Shown: positions 24,774-33,425, numbered from the stretch's first letter. The stretch is 64,000 nucleotides of DNA from Hungatella sp. UBA3048 (GCA_002367105.1 DFCS01000003.1:214352-278351); one strand, 5' to 3'. The notes: generated by a model from the sequence alone, not told the origin. Numbers and translations are program-made.

Positions 24774-26186
24774 CTATACCGGATAAGCCTTATTTTCTTT
24801 ATCTGCCAGTGACGAATCCACGCCGGTCTGCTGAGCGGCCCGGTATTGGAAGAATTCCTTGGCAACCGTTGGGAACAGGGCATAGGAAAGTACATCTTCA
24901 TCCTGCTGTTTCCACTGTGCGCAGTCCTTCTCAAACTGAGGGAGCTGGGGAGGAATCAAATCGGCCGGGCGGCAGGTGATCGGCTTCTCGTCACCGATGA
25001 TCTTCTTCTGGACTTCTTCATTAAATGGTTTGACCGTCTGTCCGAATTCGCCCATAAAAATCTTCTTTGTCTCTTTCGTTACCATTTTATAACGTTCACC
25101 GCTAATGACATTTAAAACGGCCTGGGTACCGACGATCTGGGAAGATGGGGTAACAAGAGGCGGTTCTCCAAAGTCCTTTCGTACCTTTGGAATCTCCTGC
25201 AGCACTTCCATATACTTGTCTTCCTGACCGGCTTCCTTTAACTGGCTCACCAGGTTGGAAAGCATGCCGCCAGGTACCTGATACTGAAGGGTCTTAATGT
25301 CTACGCCTAATACCTTAGGATTTAAGCGTCCGCTCTTTAATGCTTCCTCTCTGATCGGCTGGAAGTATGCACAGATTTCTGCCAGCAGGTTCTGATCGTA
25401 GCCCGTGTCATAGGCCGTGCCGCGGAAGGTCTCAACCATAACCTCGGTCGCCGGCTGGCTGGTTCCAAGAGCAAGGGGAGACATTGCGGTATCGATGATA
25501 TCACAGCCTGCTTCAACTGCCTTTAGATAGGTCATGGAAGCAACGCCGGAAGTATAGTGGGTGTGTAAGTCAATCGGAAGCTTTGTGGATTCCTTTAATG
25601 TCCGTACCAGCTCATCCGCCTTGTAGGGTGTTAAAAGACCTGCCATGTCCTTGATACAGATGGAATCAGCACCCATATCCTCGATCCTCTTTGCTATGTC
25701 CTTCCAGTAATCCAGGGTATAGGCTTCCCCAAGGGTATAGCTTAAAGCTACCTGCGCATGGCCTTTTTCTTTATTGCAGGCAGTCACTGCTGTCTGCAAG
25801 TTGCGAAGATCGTTGAAGCAGTCAAAAATGCGGATAATATCAATTCCGTTAGCCAGAGATTTCTGGACGAAATACTCTACCACGTCATCGGCATAATGGT
25901 TGTATCCCAGGATGTTCTGTCCCCGGAACAGCATCTGCAGCTTTGTATCCTTAAAACCATCCCTTAATTTTCTAAGCCTCATCCAGGGATCTTCCTTTAA
26001 GAAACGCAGGCATGCGTCAAAGGTTGCACCGCCCCAGCACTCTACCGCATGATAGCCAACCTGATCCATCTTCTCTATGATGGGAAGCATCTGCTCGGTT
26101 GTCATTCTTGTAGCAAACAAAGACTGATGAGCGTCACGAAGGACTGTCTCTACAATCTTAACCGGCTTTTTCTCTATTTCTGCCAT
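24774..26186 (-). CDS. oadA: Oxaloacetate decarboxylase alpha / transcarboxylase 5S-type carboxyltransferase
   Basis: A 470-residue TIM-barrel carboxyltransferase moving CO2 between oxaloacetate/pyruvate and biotin. The start ATG at 26186 (MAEIEKKPVKIVETVLRDAHQS) follows GGAGG. Key features: RDAHQSLFATR at the barrel mouth, the catalytic-lysine strand CIKDMAGLLTP, metal ligands in DLHTHYTSG, and the conserved PGGMLSNL helix region. There is no C-terminal biotinyl domain; biotin is carried by the separate 27459-27881 protein. It is last in the five-gene operon. Without a biotin domain it resembles the 5S subunit of Propionibacterium transcarboxylase as much as OadA. Confidence 0.93.
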   Translation of the reverse strand: MAEIEKKPVKIVETVLRDAHQSLFATRMTTEQMLPIIEKMDQVGYHAVECWGGATFDACLRFLKEDPWMRLRKLRDGFKDTKLQMLFRGQNILGYNHYADDVVEYFVQKSLANGIDIIRIFDCFNDLRNLQTAVTACNKEKGHAQVALSYTLGEAYTLDYWKDIAKRIEDMGADSICIKDMAGLLTPYKADELVRTLKESTKLPIDLHTHYTSGVASMTYLKAVEAGCDIIDTAMSPLALGTSQPATEVMVETFRGTAYDTGYDQNLLAEICAYFQPIREEALKSGRLNPKVLGVDIKTLQYQVPGGMLSNLVSQLKEAGQEDKYMEVLQEIPKVRKDFGEPPLVTPSSQIVGTQAVLNVISGERYKMVTKETKKIFMGEFGQTVKPFNEEVQKKIIGDEKPITCRPADLIPPQLPQFEKDCAQWKQQDEDVLSYALFPTVAKEFFQYRAAQQTGVDSSLADKENKAYPV

Positions 26187-26253
26187 TGTCTTACCTCCAG
26201 GTTTGTTCATTCTTCTGTTTACCGGAAAGGCTTAACGCCTTTCCAGGGAAAAG

Positions 26254-27402
26254 TTACCTAACTCCGAATATTGCCATAAATGTACCAGCCGCAACCGCAG
26301 TACCGATAACACCTGCCACGTTTGGCCCCATGGCATGCATCAGCAGGAAATTGGTAGGATCTGCCTCGGAGCCAACCTTCTGGGACACACGGGCTGACAT
26401 AGGAACCGCAGATACGCCTGCAGAACCGATGAGGGGATTCACCTTGCCGCCGGAAACCTTGCACATCAGCTTGCCAAACAGCACGCCTGCAGCTGTTCCT
26501 ACTGCAAATGCCACCAGGCCTAAAATAACGATCTTGATGGTGTTCATATTTAAGAATGCTTCTGCGCTGGTCGTCGCACCTACGGAAGTTCCTAACAGGA
26601 TGACCACGATATACATCATAGCATTGCCAGCTGTTTCTGTTAACTGCTTTACCACGCCTGATTCTTTAAATAAGTTTCCTAACATCAGCATGCCCACCAG
26701 AGGTGCTGTTGTGGGAAGAATAAGACATACGACCGTTGTTACGATGATCGGAAATAAGATCCTCTCAAGTCTTGATACAGGACGGAGCTGTTCCATCCGG
26801 ATCTTTCTCTCCTTTTCCGTGGTCAGCAGCTTCATGATCGGCGGCTGGATAATGGGTACCAGCGCCATATAGGAATAAGCAGCAACCGCAATGGGGCCCA
26901 TTAGGGAGGTCATTCCCAATTTTCCTGCAAGGAATATGGAAGTCGGTCCGTCGGCTCCACCGATGATTGAGATGGCAGCTGCTGCCTTATCGCTAAAGCC
27001 CATGAAAATAGCAAGAAAATAAGCGGTATAAATACCGAACTGGGCTGCCGCTCCTAAAAGAAAGCTCTTTGGATTGGCAATCAAAGGCCCAAAATCCGTC
27101 ATGGCACCCACACCCATGAAAATCAGGGGTGGCAGGATGCCCCATTCATCCAGCTTAAAGAAATAATTCAGCAGTCCGCCTCCGGAGCCATCCGGTCCAG
27201 CTTCCTTCATAATATCCGGGTAGATATTAACTAACAGCATACCAAAGGAAATCGGTACCAGCAGCAAGGGCTCAAAACCTTTTCTGATAGCCAGATATAA
27301 AAATAGAAAGGCTACAAGAATCATGATCATATTCCCTGCGGTCAGGTTAAAAAATGCGGTCTGCTGAAGAAGATTTGTAAATGTATTACTTATATAATCC
27401 AT
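26254..27402 (-). CDS. oadB: Na+-translocating decarboxylase beta subunit
   Basis: A 382-residue, highly hydrophobic protein with about nine or more membrane segments. It decarboxylates carboxybiotin and pumps Na+ outward. Family signatures include GVGAMTDFGPLIANP, IGGADGPTSIFLAGKL (with the Na+-binding Asp), GNLFKESGVV, and near the end PLIGSAGVSAVPMSARV and NFLLMHAMGPNVAGVIGTA. RBS ATGGAGGG. Its presence means that at least part of the carboxybiotin made by this cluster drives a sodium gradient. Confidence 0.95.
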   Translation of the reverse strand: MDYISNTFTNLLQQTAFFNLTAGNMIMILVAFLFLYLAIRKGFEPLLLVPISFGMLLVNIYPDIMKEAGPDGSGGGLLNYFFKLDEWGILPPLIFMGVGAMTDFGPLIANPKSFLLGAAAQFGIYTAYFLAIFMGFSDKAAAAISIIGGADGPTSIFLAGKLGMTSLMGPIAVAAYSYMALVPIIQPPIMKLLTTEKERKIRMEQLRPVSRLERILFPIIVTTVVCLILPTTAPLVGMLMLGNLFKESGVVKQLTETAGNAMMYIVVILLGTSVGATTSAEAFLNMNTIKIVILGLVAFAVGTAAGVLFGKLMCKVSGGKVNPLIGSAGVSAVPMSARVSQKVGSEADPTNFLLMHAMGPNVAGVIGTAVAAGTFMAIFGVR

Positions 27403-27458
27403 GTTAATCCCTCCATATGAAATCCGCTCTGTTTATCTTTACAGCGGATTCTTCCGTA

Positions 27459-27881
27459 CTAGTTTAATGTAGCCAAGGTTGCTCCTGCTTCTACTGAGTC
27501 ACCGATCGCTACATTAACACTGGCAACGGTTCCATCGGAAGGTGCTACGATCTCGTTCTCCATCTTCATAGCCTCAAGAAGAACCAGCACATCTCCCCGT
27601 TTCACCGCCTGTCCCGGGCTTACCTTAAGTCCAAGGATCTTGCCTGGCATAGGAGCCGCTACCTTTAGATCGCCTTCTGAGCCGACGTTTGCCGCCTTCA
27701 CAGGAGCTGCCGCTGCAGGTGCAGGTGCTACCGGTGCGGGTGCTGCAGGTGCGGGTGCTACCGGTGCGGGTGCTGCAGGTGCAGATGCCTTATTAACTGC
27801 TGCCGGCGCGCCTGCGGTTAAGCCTTCTTCTACGGTTACTTCATAAACATTCCCATTCACTGTAATTGTATAGTTTTTCAT
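27459..27881 (-). CDS. Biotin carboxyl carrier protein of the decarboxylase/transcarboxylase complex
   Basis: A 140-residue carrier. N-terminal strand MKNYTITVNGNVYEVTVEEG, then an Ala/Pro linker (residues about 28-62) built from a ten-residue repeat, then a biotinyl domain with the attachment motif EAMKMEN (biotin on the central Lys) and the closing SVEAGATLATLN. The flexible linker lets the biotin swing between carboxyltransferases and OadB. The RBS is AGGAGG. It sits between oadG and oadB. Confidence 0.95.
   Translation of the reverse strand: MKNYTITVNGNVYEVTVEEGLTAGAPAAVNKASAPAAPAPVAPAPAAPAPVAPAPAAAAPVKAANVGSEGDLKVAAPMPGKILGLKVSPGQAVKRGDVLVLLEAMKMENEIVAPSDGTVASVNVAIGDSVEAGATLATLN
27715..27774. 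repeat. Two 30-nt tandem units encoding the Ala/Pro linker
   Basis: Units 27715-27744 and 27745-27774 differ at one base, with a partial third copy after them. Each encodes one APAAPAPVAP-like decapeptide, so linker length can change by slippage without frameshift. Confidence 0.8.
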
Positions 27882-27902
27882 GATGTTAATCCTCCTGATT
27901 GA

Positions 27903-28673
27903 TTAAGCTTTTTTCCATTTACCAGATGGCGCCCGTCTGATCGAGCGGACCACCAGGCCGCTTGGCGAGCTCCCTTCAGATGCCGCAATTGCCGCAGTAA
28001 TCACTGCTACCAGCTCTAAATCATTCACTAATTCTTCGTTCGCTTCTGCCGAAGGGACAGAAACTTCGGGAAGGGGCTCGGGAGCAGGCTCCTGTGCCTT
28101 CCCGTTTATCTTATCTTCAAGCTTTCCGATATACTGGAAGCAGCTGATAAGCCAGCTGATGAAAATCAGCACAATAAAGACTGTTCCCATTCCCATCAGG
28201 GTATTGAACACGGCTTTTTCCATACGTTCCCCCAGTGTATATTCCGGCACAAATGCCACACTGGTGACCTTCGTTAGTTTTGAATCCGTTGTAATGGAAA
28301 ATTCCATATTTCTCTTTTCAAATACTGCATTAATTGTAGCGCTGTACCCATGATCAATGGCCTCTACCTTCACCGTATCGCCGATTGATACCAGGGTACC
28401 AAGCTCATCCTTTATATTCTCCCAGGAATCCACACCTTCAGCCAGGGCTGCATACTCATCCTGGGACTGCATGTTCTTCTTAAATTCAGGAACCTGGCTG
28501 TCCTCAAGACCGGTATACAGTTCCAGGAAGGAACCGGGAAGCTGCTCCATCTGTGTCTGGATCCTGGCATCGATTTCTTCGGCTGCGGTATCGGCTTTGC
28601 TGCATGCAGATAATGAAAAGAGGCAGGCTGCCATAATAAGTCCCAATGCTACTCGTTTCATATTCAGTTTCAT
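27903..28673 (-). CDS. OadG-family membrane subunit with lipoprotein-like N-terminal domain
   Basis: A 256-residue protein. Signal peptide with lipobox LSAC near residue 24; an extracellular domain about 25-150; one membrane helix about 160-182 (VFIVLIFISWLISCF), then a cytoplasmic Pro/Glu-rich linker and a C-terminal segment VNDLELVAVITAAIAASEG with VVRSIRRAPSGKWKKA, the tail characteristic of OadG/gamma subunits that dock the carboxyltransferase. The added exported domain makes it longer than the ~90-residue gamma subunit of Klebsiella. It lies between the CoA carboxyltransferase and the biotin carrier. Confidence 0.85.
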   Translation of the reverse strand: MKLNMKRVALGLIMAACLFSLSACSKADTAAEEIDARIQTQMEQLPGSFLELYTGLEDSQVPEFKKNMQSQDEYAALAEGVDSWENIKDELGTLVSIGDTVKVEAIDHGYSATINAVFEKRNMEFSITTDSKLTKVTSVAFVPEYTLGERMEKAVFNTLMGMGTVFIVLIFISWLISCFQYIGKLEDKINGKAQEPAPEPLPEVSVPSAEANEELVNDLELVAVITAAIAASEGSSPSGLVVRSIRRAPSGKWKKA

Positions 28674-28690
28674 ATACCTGTCACCTCATT

Positions 28691-30145
28691 CTAAATCGTG
28701 CCATGTTTTTTTGCCGGACGATCCTCTCTCTTTGTGAACAGCATCTCAAATGCCGCTATGACCCGTGCTCTTGTTTCGCTGGCATCTATGATATCATCAA
28801 CATATCCTCTCTTTGCCGCAGAAACAGCACTGGACTGAAGCTGCCTGTAGCTTTCTGCCTGATCGCTGATCAGTGCTTTTCCATCCTCAGACTTTGCAAT
28901 CTCATCCGCATACATGATCTTCACAGCTTCAGCCGGTTCCATCATGCCGATACAGGCCGACGGCCATGCATAAACAATATCTGCTCCAATGGACTTGCTG
29001 TTCATGGTCAGATAGGCGGTTCCAAGGGCCTGCCCAAGAATAACCGTCACCTTTGGGACTGTGGCATTGGCAAAGGCATAGGTGAGCCCTGCAGCCGCCC
29101 TGGCAATCTTTTTCTCGGAGCATTGGGTTGTTTCATACCCTTTTACATTTACAAGGGTAAGTACCGGAATACTGAATGCATCACAGAAATGAATAAATCT
29201 TGCAGCCTTTTCACAGCCCTGCCCGCTTAAGAGAGCATCATATTCCCCTGTCTTAACGCCGCTTTCATTATAGGATTCCGTTCTGTTTGCAACACAGCCA
29301 ACTGTTATGCCATTTAAACGGATAAAACCGGTTACCATGGAAGCCGCATATTCCTTCCTGGTCTCCATAAAGAAATGATTATCGGAAATCTGAGTCAATG
29401 CAATCGCCGTATCCCCAATATAATTCTCCAGGTCGGAGCATACACGGTTTAAATCGTCATCGCACTCATCATAAGACATGTCATCTTCACTGTTTGAAGG
29501 AAGAATGGAAATAAGAGTTCTGATATTATTTAAAATGTCATCCGCTTCTCCCGTAAAATCCACCATACCGGTTTCGCGGCTTTGATAGTCTGCGGAAGCA
29601 GTGTTGCATTTTTCTGTATAATTTCCCTGAATGGCATTGGGGGAATTGACAAACAGTCTGCCGCCTTTGGTTTCCATAAAGGTAAAGTCAGACATTGCTG
29701 CAGAAACAGCCATTCCGCCGCCGCAAGTCCCAAATATTGCTGTTATCTGAGGGATTACTCCGGATGCCAGAGTCTGGCTCATATAAATCTCGCCAAATCC
29801 ATTTAGGGAGTCGGTTGCTTCCTGAAGCCTTAATCCAGCACAGTCGACCAGACCAATCACCGGCGCACCGGTCTTCATAGCCATGGTGTAGAGCTTTGTG
29901 ATCTTTCTTGCATGCATCTCCCCTACGGAGCCGCCCAGTACCGATGCATCCTGGCTGTACACATAAACAAGGCATCCCTCAATGGTACCATATCCAGTAA
30001 TAACACCGTCAGCAGGAGTTTCTTTTGCTGTCATGTTGAAGTCTGTGTTCCTTGCGGTAACATAGCCGCCAACTTCAACAAAACTATTCTCATCAAGCAA
30101 GGCATGAATCCGGTTGCATGCTGATGTTTCTGTTGAATTACTCAT
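28691..30145 (-). CDS. mmdA: Acyl-CoA carboxyltransferase (methylmalonyl-CoA decarboxylase alpha / 12S type)
   Basis: A 484-residue crotonase-fold carboxyltransferase transferring CO2 between a malonyl-type CoA and biotin. The start ATG at 30145 (MSNSTETS) follows TGGAGG. N-half motifs include YSQDASVLGGSVGEMHARKI, LVDCAGLRLQEA and IFGTCGGGMAVSAAMSDF (oxyanion-hole glycines); the C-half has VNVKGYETTQCSEKK and GQALGTAYLTMNSKSIGADIVYAWPSA. First gene of the cluster. Substrate, probably methylmalonyl-CoA, is inferred; the sequence between 175 and 300 differs from classic MmdA and glutaconyl-CoA decarboxylase cannot be excluded. Confidence 0.85.
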   Translation of the reverse strand: MSNSTETSACNRIHALLDENSFVEVGGYVTARNTDFNMTAKETPADGVITGYGTIEGCLVYVYSQDASVLGGSVGEMHARKITKLYTMAMKTGAPVIGLVDCAGLRLQEATDSLNGFGEIYMSQTLASGVIPQITAIFGTCGGGMAVSAAMSDFTFMETKGGRLFVNSPNAIQGNYTEKCNTASADYQSRETGMVDFTGEADDILNNIRTLISILPSNSEDDMSYDECDDDLNRVCSDLENYIGDTAIALTQISDNHFFMETRKEYAASMVTGFIRLNGITVGCVANRTESYNESGVKTGEYDALLSGQGCEKAARFIHFCDAFSIPVLTLVNVKGYETTQCSEKKIARAAAGLTYAFANATVPKVTVILGQALGTAYLTMNSKSIGADIVYAWPSACIGMMEPAEAVKIMYADEIAKSEDGKALISDQAESYRQLQSSAVSAAKRGYVDDIIDASETRARVIAAFEMLFTKREDRPAKKHGTI

Positions 30146-30235
30146 ATTGCAATCCTCCATTTTGTAATTTTTTACAGTCATTCGTTAAACATTTAACAAA
30201 ATCCTATGCAATAACACCAATTTCTGCCAATTATA

Positions 30236-30264
30236 ATTGTATAACTAATTTTGGTAAATTTCAA
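30236..30264 (-). promoter_or_regulatory. Promoter of the decarboxylase/transcarboxylase operon
   Basis: Minus strand TTGAAA (30259-30264), 17 bases, TACAAT (30236-30241), leaving a leader of roughly 85 bases. The remaining part of 30182-30444 is AT-rich and shows no other feature. Confidence 0.65.
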
Positions 30265-30444
30265 GTACCAGGCCGTGTATTTTTACATTATATTAAAACT
30301 TTCTTTTTTAAACTAAGCACAATATAGGGTACCCTACCTAAAGGTTCATGATAAAACAAACTAAACAATCTTTAAGACAGTATTTTATCCAATATTAAGG
30401 TTTCTCCTCTATCATTGGCCTATATGATAATGAGGAGGCAGATT

Positions 30445-30489
30445 ATGATTAAAGAAATTTTAAAGCACAATGATGTTTTTGTAAACAAC
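30445..30489 (+). pseudogene. 5' stub of a gene, possibly beta-carbonic anhydrase
   Basis: A strong GAGGAGG precedes ATG at 30445, and the first 15 codons, MIKEILKHNDVFVNN, resemble the start of YtiB-type beta-carbonic anhydrases, then the sequence switches to transposase-derived DNA and ends at TAA 30532-30534. The natural gene was apparently cut by an insertion or deletion. The family call rests on 15 residues only; a carbonic anhydrase would make sense beside bicarbonate-producing decarboxylases. Confidence 0.35.
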
Positions 30490-30949
30490 GGTACTTTTCA
30501 ATCCTTTATGGGAAGCCTTAAATGGGCGGCATAAAAAGGAGCTGATGAGAATTTATGAGAGGATCCTTACCGTAACAGGGGATGGGAATAAATATAATGA
30601 GGTACAGGGAGCCCTGACCTACTTTATGAACCAATGGGATGGGATCCGAATCCGAACAGAAGAAGCGGGAGGAAACTGGAAGTGCTGTGCAGAGGGTCAA
30701 GTGAGCCATGTCCTGAGCGCAAGGCTGAGCAGCCGTCCGATGGGCTGGAGTGAGAAGGGGTGTGACCAGATGTCGAAGTTGAGGGCATATACCCGAAATG
30801 GAGGAAAGATCATCGACCTGCTGGAGTACCAAAAGAAGAAGAAACGAGAAGAGAAAAGGCCGTTGAGAGAGGAAGAAGAAAAAGAAAAAGAGTCCGAAGA
30901 AATAAGAAAGAAGAAGAAATTACCAAATTATTTTCAAGATATTCTATGA
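30485..30949 (+). pseudogene. 3' fragment of an ISLre2-family transposase
   Basis: The reading frame from about 30485 gives LFNPLWEALNGRHKKELM and continues through GNKYNEVQGALTYFMNQWDG, the hallmark CCAEGQVSHVLSARLSSRPM and GWSEKGCDQMSKLRAYTRN to a Lys/Glu-rich tail, ending at 30949. This is the C-terminal third of ISLre2-type transposases (usual length about 450 residues); the N-terminal part and left end are missing. An internal ATG at 30545 exists, but a functional product is unlikely. Remnant of an IS that removed most of the gene at its left. Confidence 0.8.
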
Positions 30950-30978
30950 TAGATAGAGGAAAATTGCTATTGAATGAT

Positions 30979-31020
30979 AAGCCAACAGATATATCAAAAT
31001 TATCTGGTGGCTTGTTTTTT
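30979..31020 (+). terminator. Plus-strand terminator after the transposase fragment
   Basis: AAGCCAACAGATA pairs with TATCTGGTGGCTT (one mismatch), followed by GTTTTTTTA. A second hairpin without T-run (31077-31100) overlaps the citX stop. Confidence 0.75.
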
Positions 31021-31088
31021 TATTCTTCGTTTGAATAAAGAAAATTAAAAAATATAGTTTGTCTACAGACAGTCTGAGGGGCAGATAT

Positions 31089-31622
31089 TCATCTGCCCCT
31101 TTCGGTCAACCAGGAATTTATCATACTCTCAACACGTCCGTAAAGCTCCTCTGCCGTATGGCTCCGGCTGCGGCCGCATAGCTTTGCATCCTTTTCACAT
31201 ATCAGGCATCTGCGCACAGGGTATCCCAATTCCGCTCTGCCGATCCCGTTTCCAGCCTTATCATATACGTCGATATCAAACAGCCTTCCAAGAGGATGGG
31301 TTTCTTCCATGTGAATCGTTATCTTTTTCACAAATATGGGATCCTCACTTTTCACTGCATAAAGTTTTAAATAACCGGTCTTCTCTTTTACCACAGTCAC
31401 TTCCGTCACAGTCAGCCCATGTTCCAAAAACAAGCTGTTAAGCTCTTCTCCCCCCGAGGAAAACGCCAGAAAAATACCGGCAGAAGTTTTCCTTGGACCG
31501 GGAATGTTCATCCCAAGAGCCACAATCGTGGCTTCCTCATGCTTTTTATGAAGTGCTTCCTGCATACTTACTTTCTTTTCCCGGAAAGAAAGCATCTCAT
31601 CTAAAGTCACATTCTCTTCCAC
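31089..31622 (-). CDS. citX: CitX-like holo-citrate-lyase synthase
   Basis: A 177-residue nucleotidyltransferase that attaches the phosphoribosyl-dephospho-CoA prosthetic group to the acyl carrier subunit of citrate lyase. Family motifs seen: HPLGRLFDIDVYD, PVRRCLICEKDAKLCGRSRSH and the N-terminal AL..KH.EA.IVALGMNIPGP region, all in the order of Escherichia CitX. GTG start at 31622 after AGAGGA. No citC, citD, citE, citF or citG gene lies nearby, so the carrier protein it modifies must be encoded elsewhere. Confidence 0.88.
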   Translation of the reverse strand: MEENVTLDEMLSFREKKVSMQEALHKKHEEATIVALGMNIPGPRKTSAGIFLAFSSGGEELNSLFLEHGLTVTEVTVVKEKTGYLKLYAVKSEDPIFVKKITIHMEETHPLGRLFDIDVYDKAGNGIGRAELGYPVRRCLICEKDAKLCGRSRSHTAEELYGRVESMINSWLTERGR

Positions 31623-31660
31623 TTTTGTCTTTTCCTCTTTACTTCCTGTTAAGGAATTGC

Positions 31661-32236
31661 TTATTCCCTGATTTCTACTATTCCAAAGCTTCCGTCTGTC
31701 CGTTCCTGAAAGGTGATTTTCGATGTTCCTTCTCCCATGGTCACGCCTTTGTCCGTCATGTTCAGTGAAACCGTATCCACATTGGCCACCGCTACCATCA
31801 GGTCATCTCCAAACACCATATCAGGGTTCTGCTTAAATAAATCTTCACGGTTTTTAAGGGTGATCGTCTCCTCATCCCCTGTTACGAAAACACAGGGATA
31901 AAACAGCAGGTCTGCAAATGCTTCCAGATCCCGGTCTCCTACCGCTTCCTGAATCTTTTCGGCAAATGCCTCCACCTTTTTCCCCGCTCCAGTGCTTTCT
32001 TCACTCTCTACGGACTCTATTCCCGGCCCTGGCTGGCCCATATCCTCTTCCGGAACTGTTTCCTCATCTCCTTGATTTGTCCCGGATTTCTCCATCTTCA
32101 CGGCCGCAGTCTCTGTCTTTGCCGCTTCCGAAGGAGCTCCGCCCAAATCTGCAGCTTGCTTCCTGCCGCAGCCAGCTGTCAACAGCACAGCAAAAGCGAC
32201 GGCAAAACAAAATAAACTGATTTTCTTTTTCAGCAT
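31661..32236 (-). CDS. Putative lipoprotein of unknown function
   Basis: A 191-residue exported protein. Start ATG at 32236 (MLKKKISLFCF) after GGGAGG; lipobox LTAGC near residue 23. An acidic Glu/Gly/Pro-rich linker (with GQPGPGIES) leads to a C-terminal domain of about 110 residues beginning KVEAFAEKIQEAVGDRDLEAFADLLFYP. That pattern (short helix, DLEAFADL, then beta-rich) looks like a SnoaL/NTF2-like fold, which I offer tentatively. It lies 38 bp upstream of citX on the same strand and is probably co-transcribed. Confidence 0.75.
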   Translation of the reverse strand: MLKKKISLFCFAVAFAVLLTAGCGRKQAADLGGAPSEAAKTETAAVKMEKSGTNQGDEETVPEEDMGQPGPGIESVESEESTGAGKKVEAFAEKIQEAVGDRDLEAFADLLFYPCVFVTGDEETITLKNREDLFKQNPDMVFGDDLMVAVANVDTVSLNMTDKGVTMGEGTSKITFQERTDGSFGIVEIRE

Positions 32237-32370
32237 TTCCTGGTTCCTCCCTGCGTCCATTTTCTAATCCGGGTACAGTTTAGCACCTGCCAGACTGTTA
32301 AGTCAATAGGGTTTCCAAAACCGTAAACCTTAGTCATCTTTCCGTAAGATTCTCGGCTGTTCTTTATCCG

Positions 32371-33216
32371 CTATTTATATTCTTTATGAAGGGTAAATCC
32401 CCTTCCCCGCACCTCATTGACCTGGTTAATGATCATGAATGCACTGGGATCAATCCCCATGACCAGTTCATTCACCTTAGAAAGCTGTCTCCCGGATATT
32501 ACGGTAAGAACCGTAAAGGAAGCCGTTCTTAAATATCCTCCTTCGCTGGCTAGCAAGGTGGTTCCTCTGTCCATCCGGGATTGGATCGCCTGGCTGATCT
32601 CCTCATACTTTTCACTTATGATTTTTACCTGCATCTGGTTGCGGCCGATTAAGAGCACCTTATCAAGAACCGTGCTGTAGGTAAGCACAAGCAGTATTCC
32701 GTAAAGGATCTGTTCCTTATTGGAAAATAACATCTGTGACAGAAGGATCAGGCAGTCAAAGGCCGACATGGTCATGGATACGGACAGATTCATTTTCTTA
32801 TTAAGGATCAGAGGGGGAATATCCATTCCTCCGGTGGAAGCGCCGGCCCGTATCACCATGCCGATGCCCACGCCGATCAAAAGTCCGGAAAAAACAGTGG
32901 CCAGCATCCGGTCATTTGTCATTGCGGCCTGACCGAACAGCTTCTCAAATACTCCTAATATAAACGGATAATAAAAAGTACTGATCATAGTTGTAAATGC
33001 AAACTGCTTTCCCAAAAAGAAGGCTCCCGCCACAAACATGATAATATTAAAGGCTCCGACAAAGGCAGCTACGGGAATGCCAAACTGGAGATGGGCCACC
33101 AAAGCAAGTCCGGTCGTTCCGCCTGTGATCAGTCCCCCCGGCAGAATAAACAAGGATACGGCCAGAGCATAAATGGTATTGCCCACAAGCACTGCTGCGA
33201 TCTTTTTCATATTCAT
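32371..33216 (-). CDS. YitT-family membrane protein (DUF161/DUF2179)
   Basis: About 281 residues from ATG 33216 (MNMKKIAAVLVGN). Five to six membrane helices with ALAVSLFILPGGLITGGTTG and GASTGGMDIPPLI, then a soluble C-terminal DUF2179 domain ending FMIINQVNEVRGRGFT, which is the YitT pattern. The biochemical role of the family is unknown. A second member lies at 36145-37023; the two share the same architecture (compare DPSAFMIINQVNEVRGRGF with DAFLIITDSNEVYGEGF). Confidence 0.9.
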   Translation of the reverse strand: MNMKKIAAVLVGNTIYALAVSLFILPGGLITGGTTGLALVAHLQFGIPVAAFVGAFNIIMFVAGAFFLGKQFAFTTMISTFYYPFILGVFEKLFGQAAMTNDRMLATVFSGLLIGVGIGMVIRAGASTGGMDIPPLILNKKMNLSVSMTMSAFDCLILLSQMLFSNKEQILYGILLVLTYSTVLDKVLLIGRNQMQVKIISEKYEEISQAIQSRMDRGTTLLASEGGYLRTASFTVLTVISGRQLSKVNELVMGIDPSAFMIINQVNEVRGRGFTLHKEYK

Positions 33217-33380
33217 ACTTTTGTAATTTCCTTTCCTTGTATAAACAAACACTCTTAATATACCATGTGCCGATGTTTTATACAATTTATTTTCTGCCGT
33301 TTTTGTCAGGAAGCCCTTTGAAATATCAGTATCTCCTTTAAACCGGAATGTAATTCGGATTGCTGTTAATAAAGAACAAA

Positions 33381-33425
33381 AATGAGGCGTAAGGGAACGC
33401 TAATGTTTCCTTACGCCTCATTCTT
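33381..33425 (-). terminator. Terminator of dacF (probably bidirectional)
   Basis: AATGAGGCGTAAGG and CCTTACGCCTCATT arms around a 13-base loop; the minus strand continues TTTTGTTC and the plus strand CTTTTATG. Confidence 0.85.

Noticed and set aside
27715..27774. Tandem repeat considered as a CRISPR-like or regulatory array
   Set aside because: Units are directly adjacent with no unique spacers and encode the in-frame Ala/Pro linker.
27640..27846. Plus-strand ORF opposite the biotin carrier gene, rich in Gly/Ala
   Set aside because: It is the antisense of the Ala/Pro linker repeat; no ribosome binding site, and the minus-strand gene has a clear biotinyl domain.
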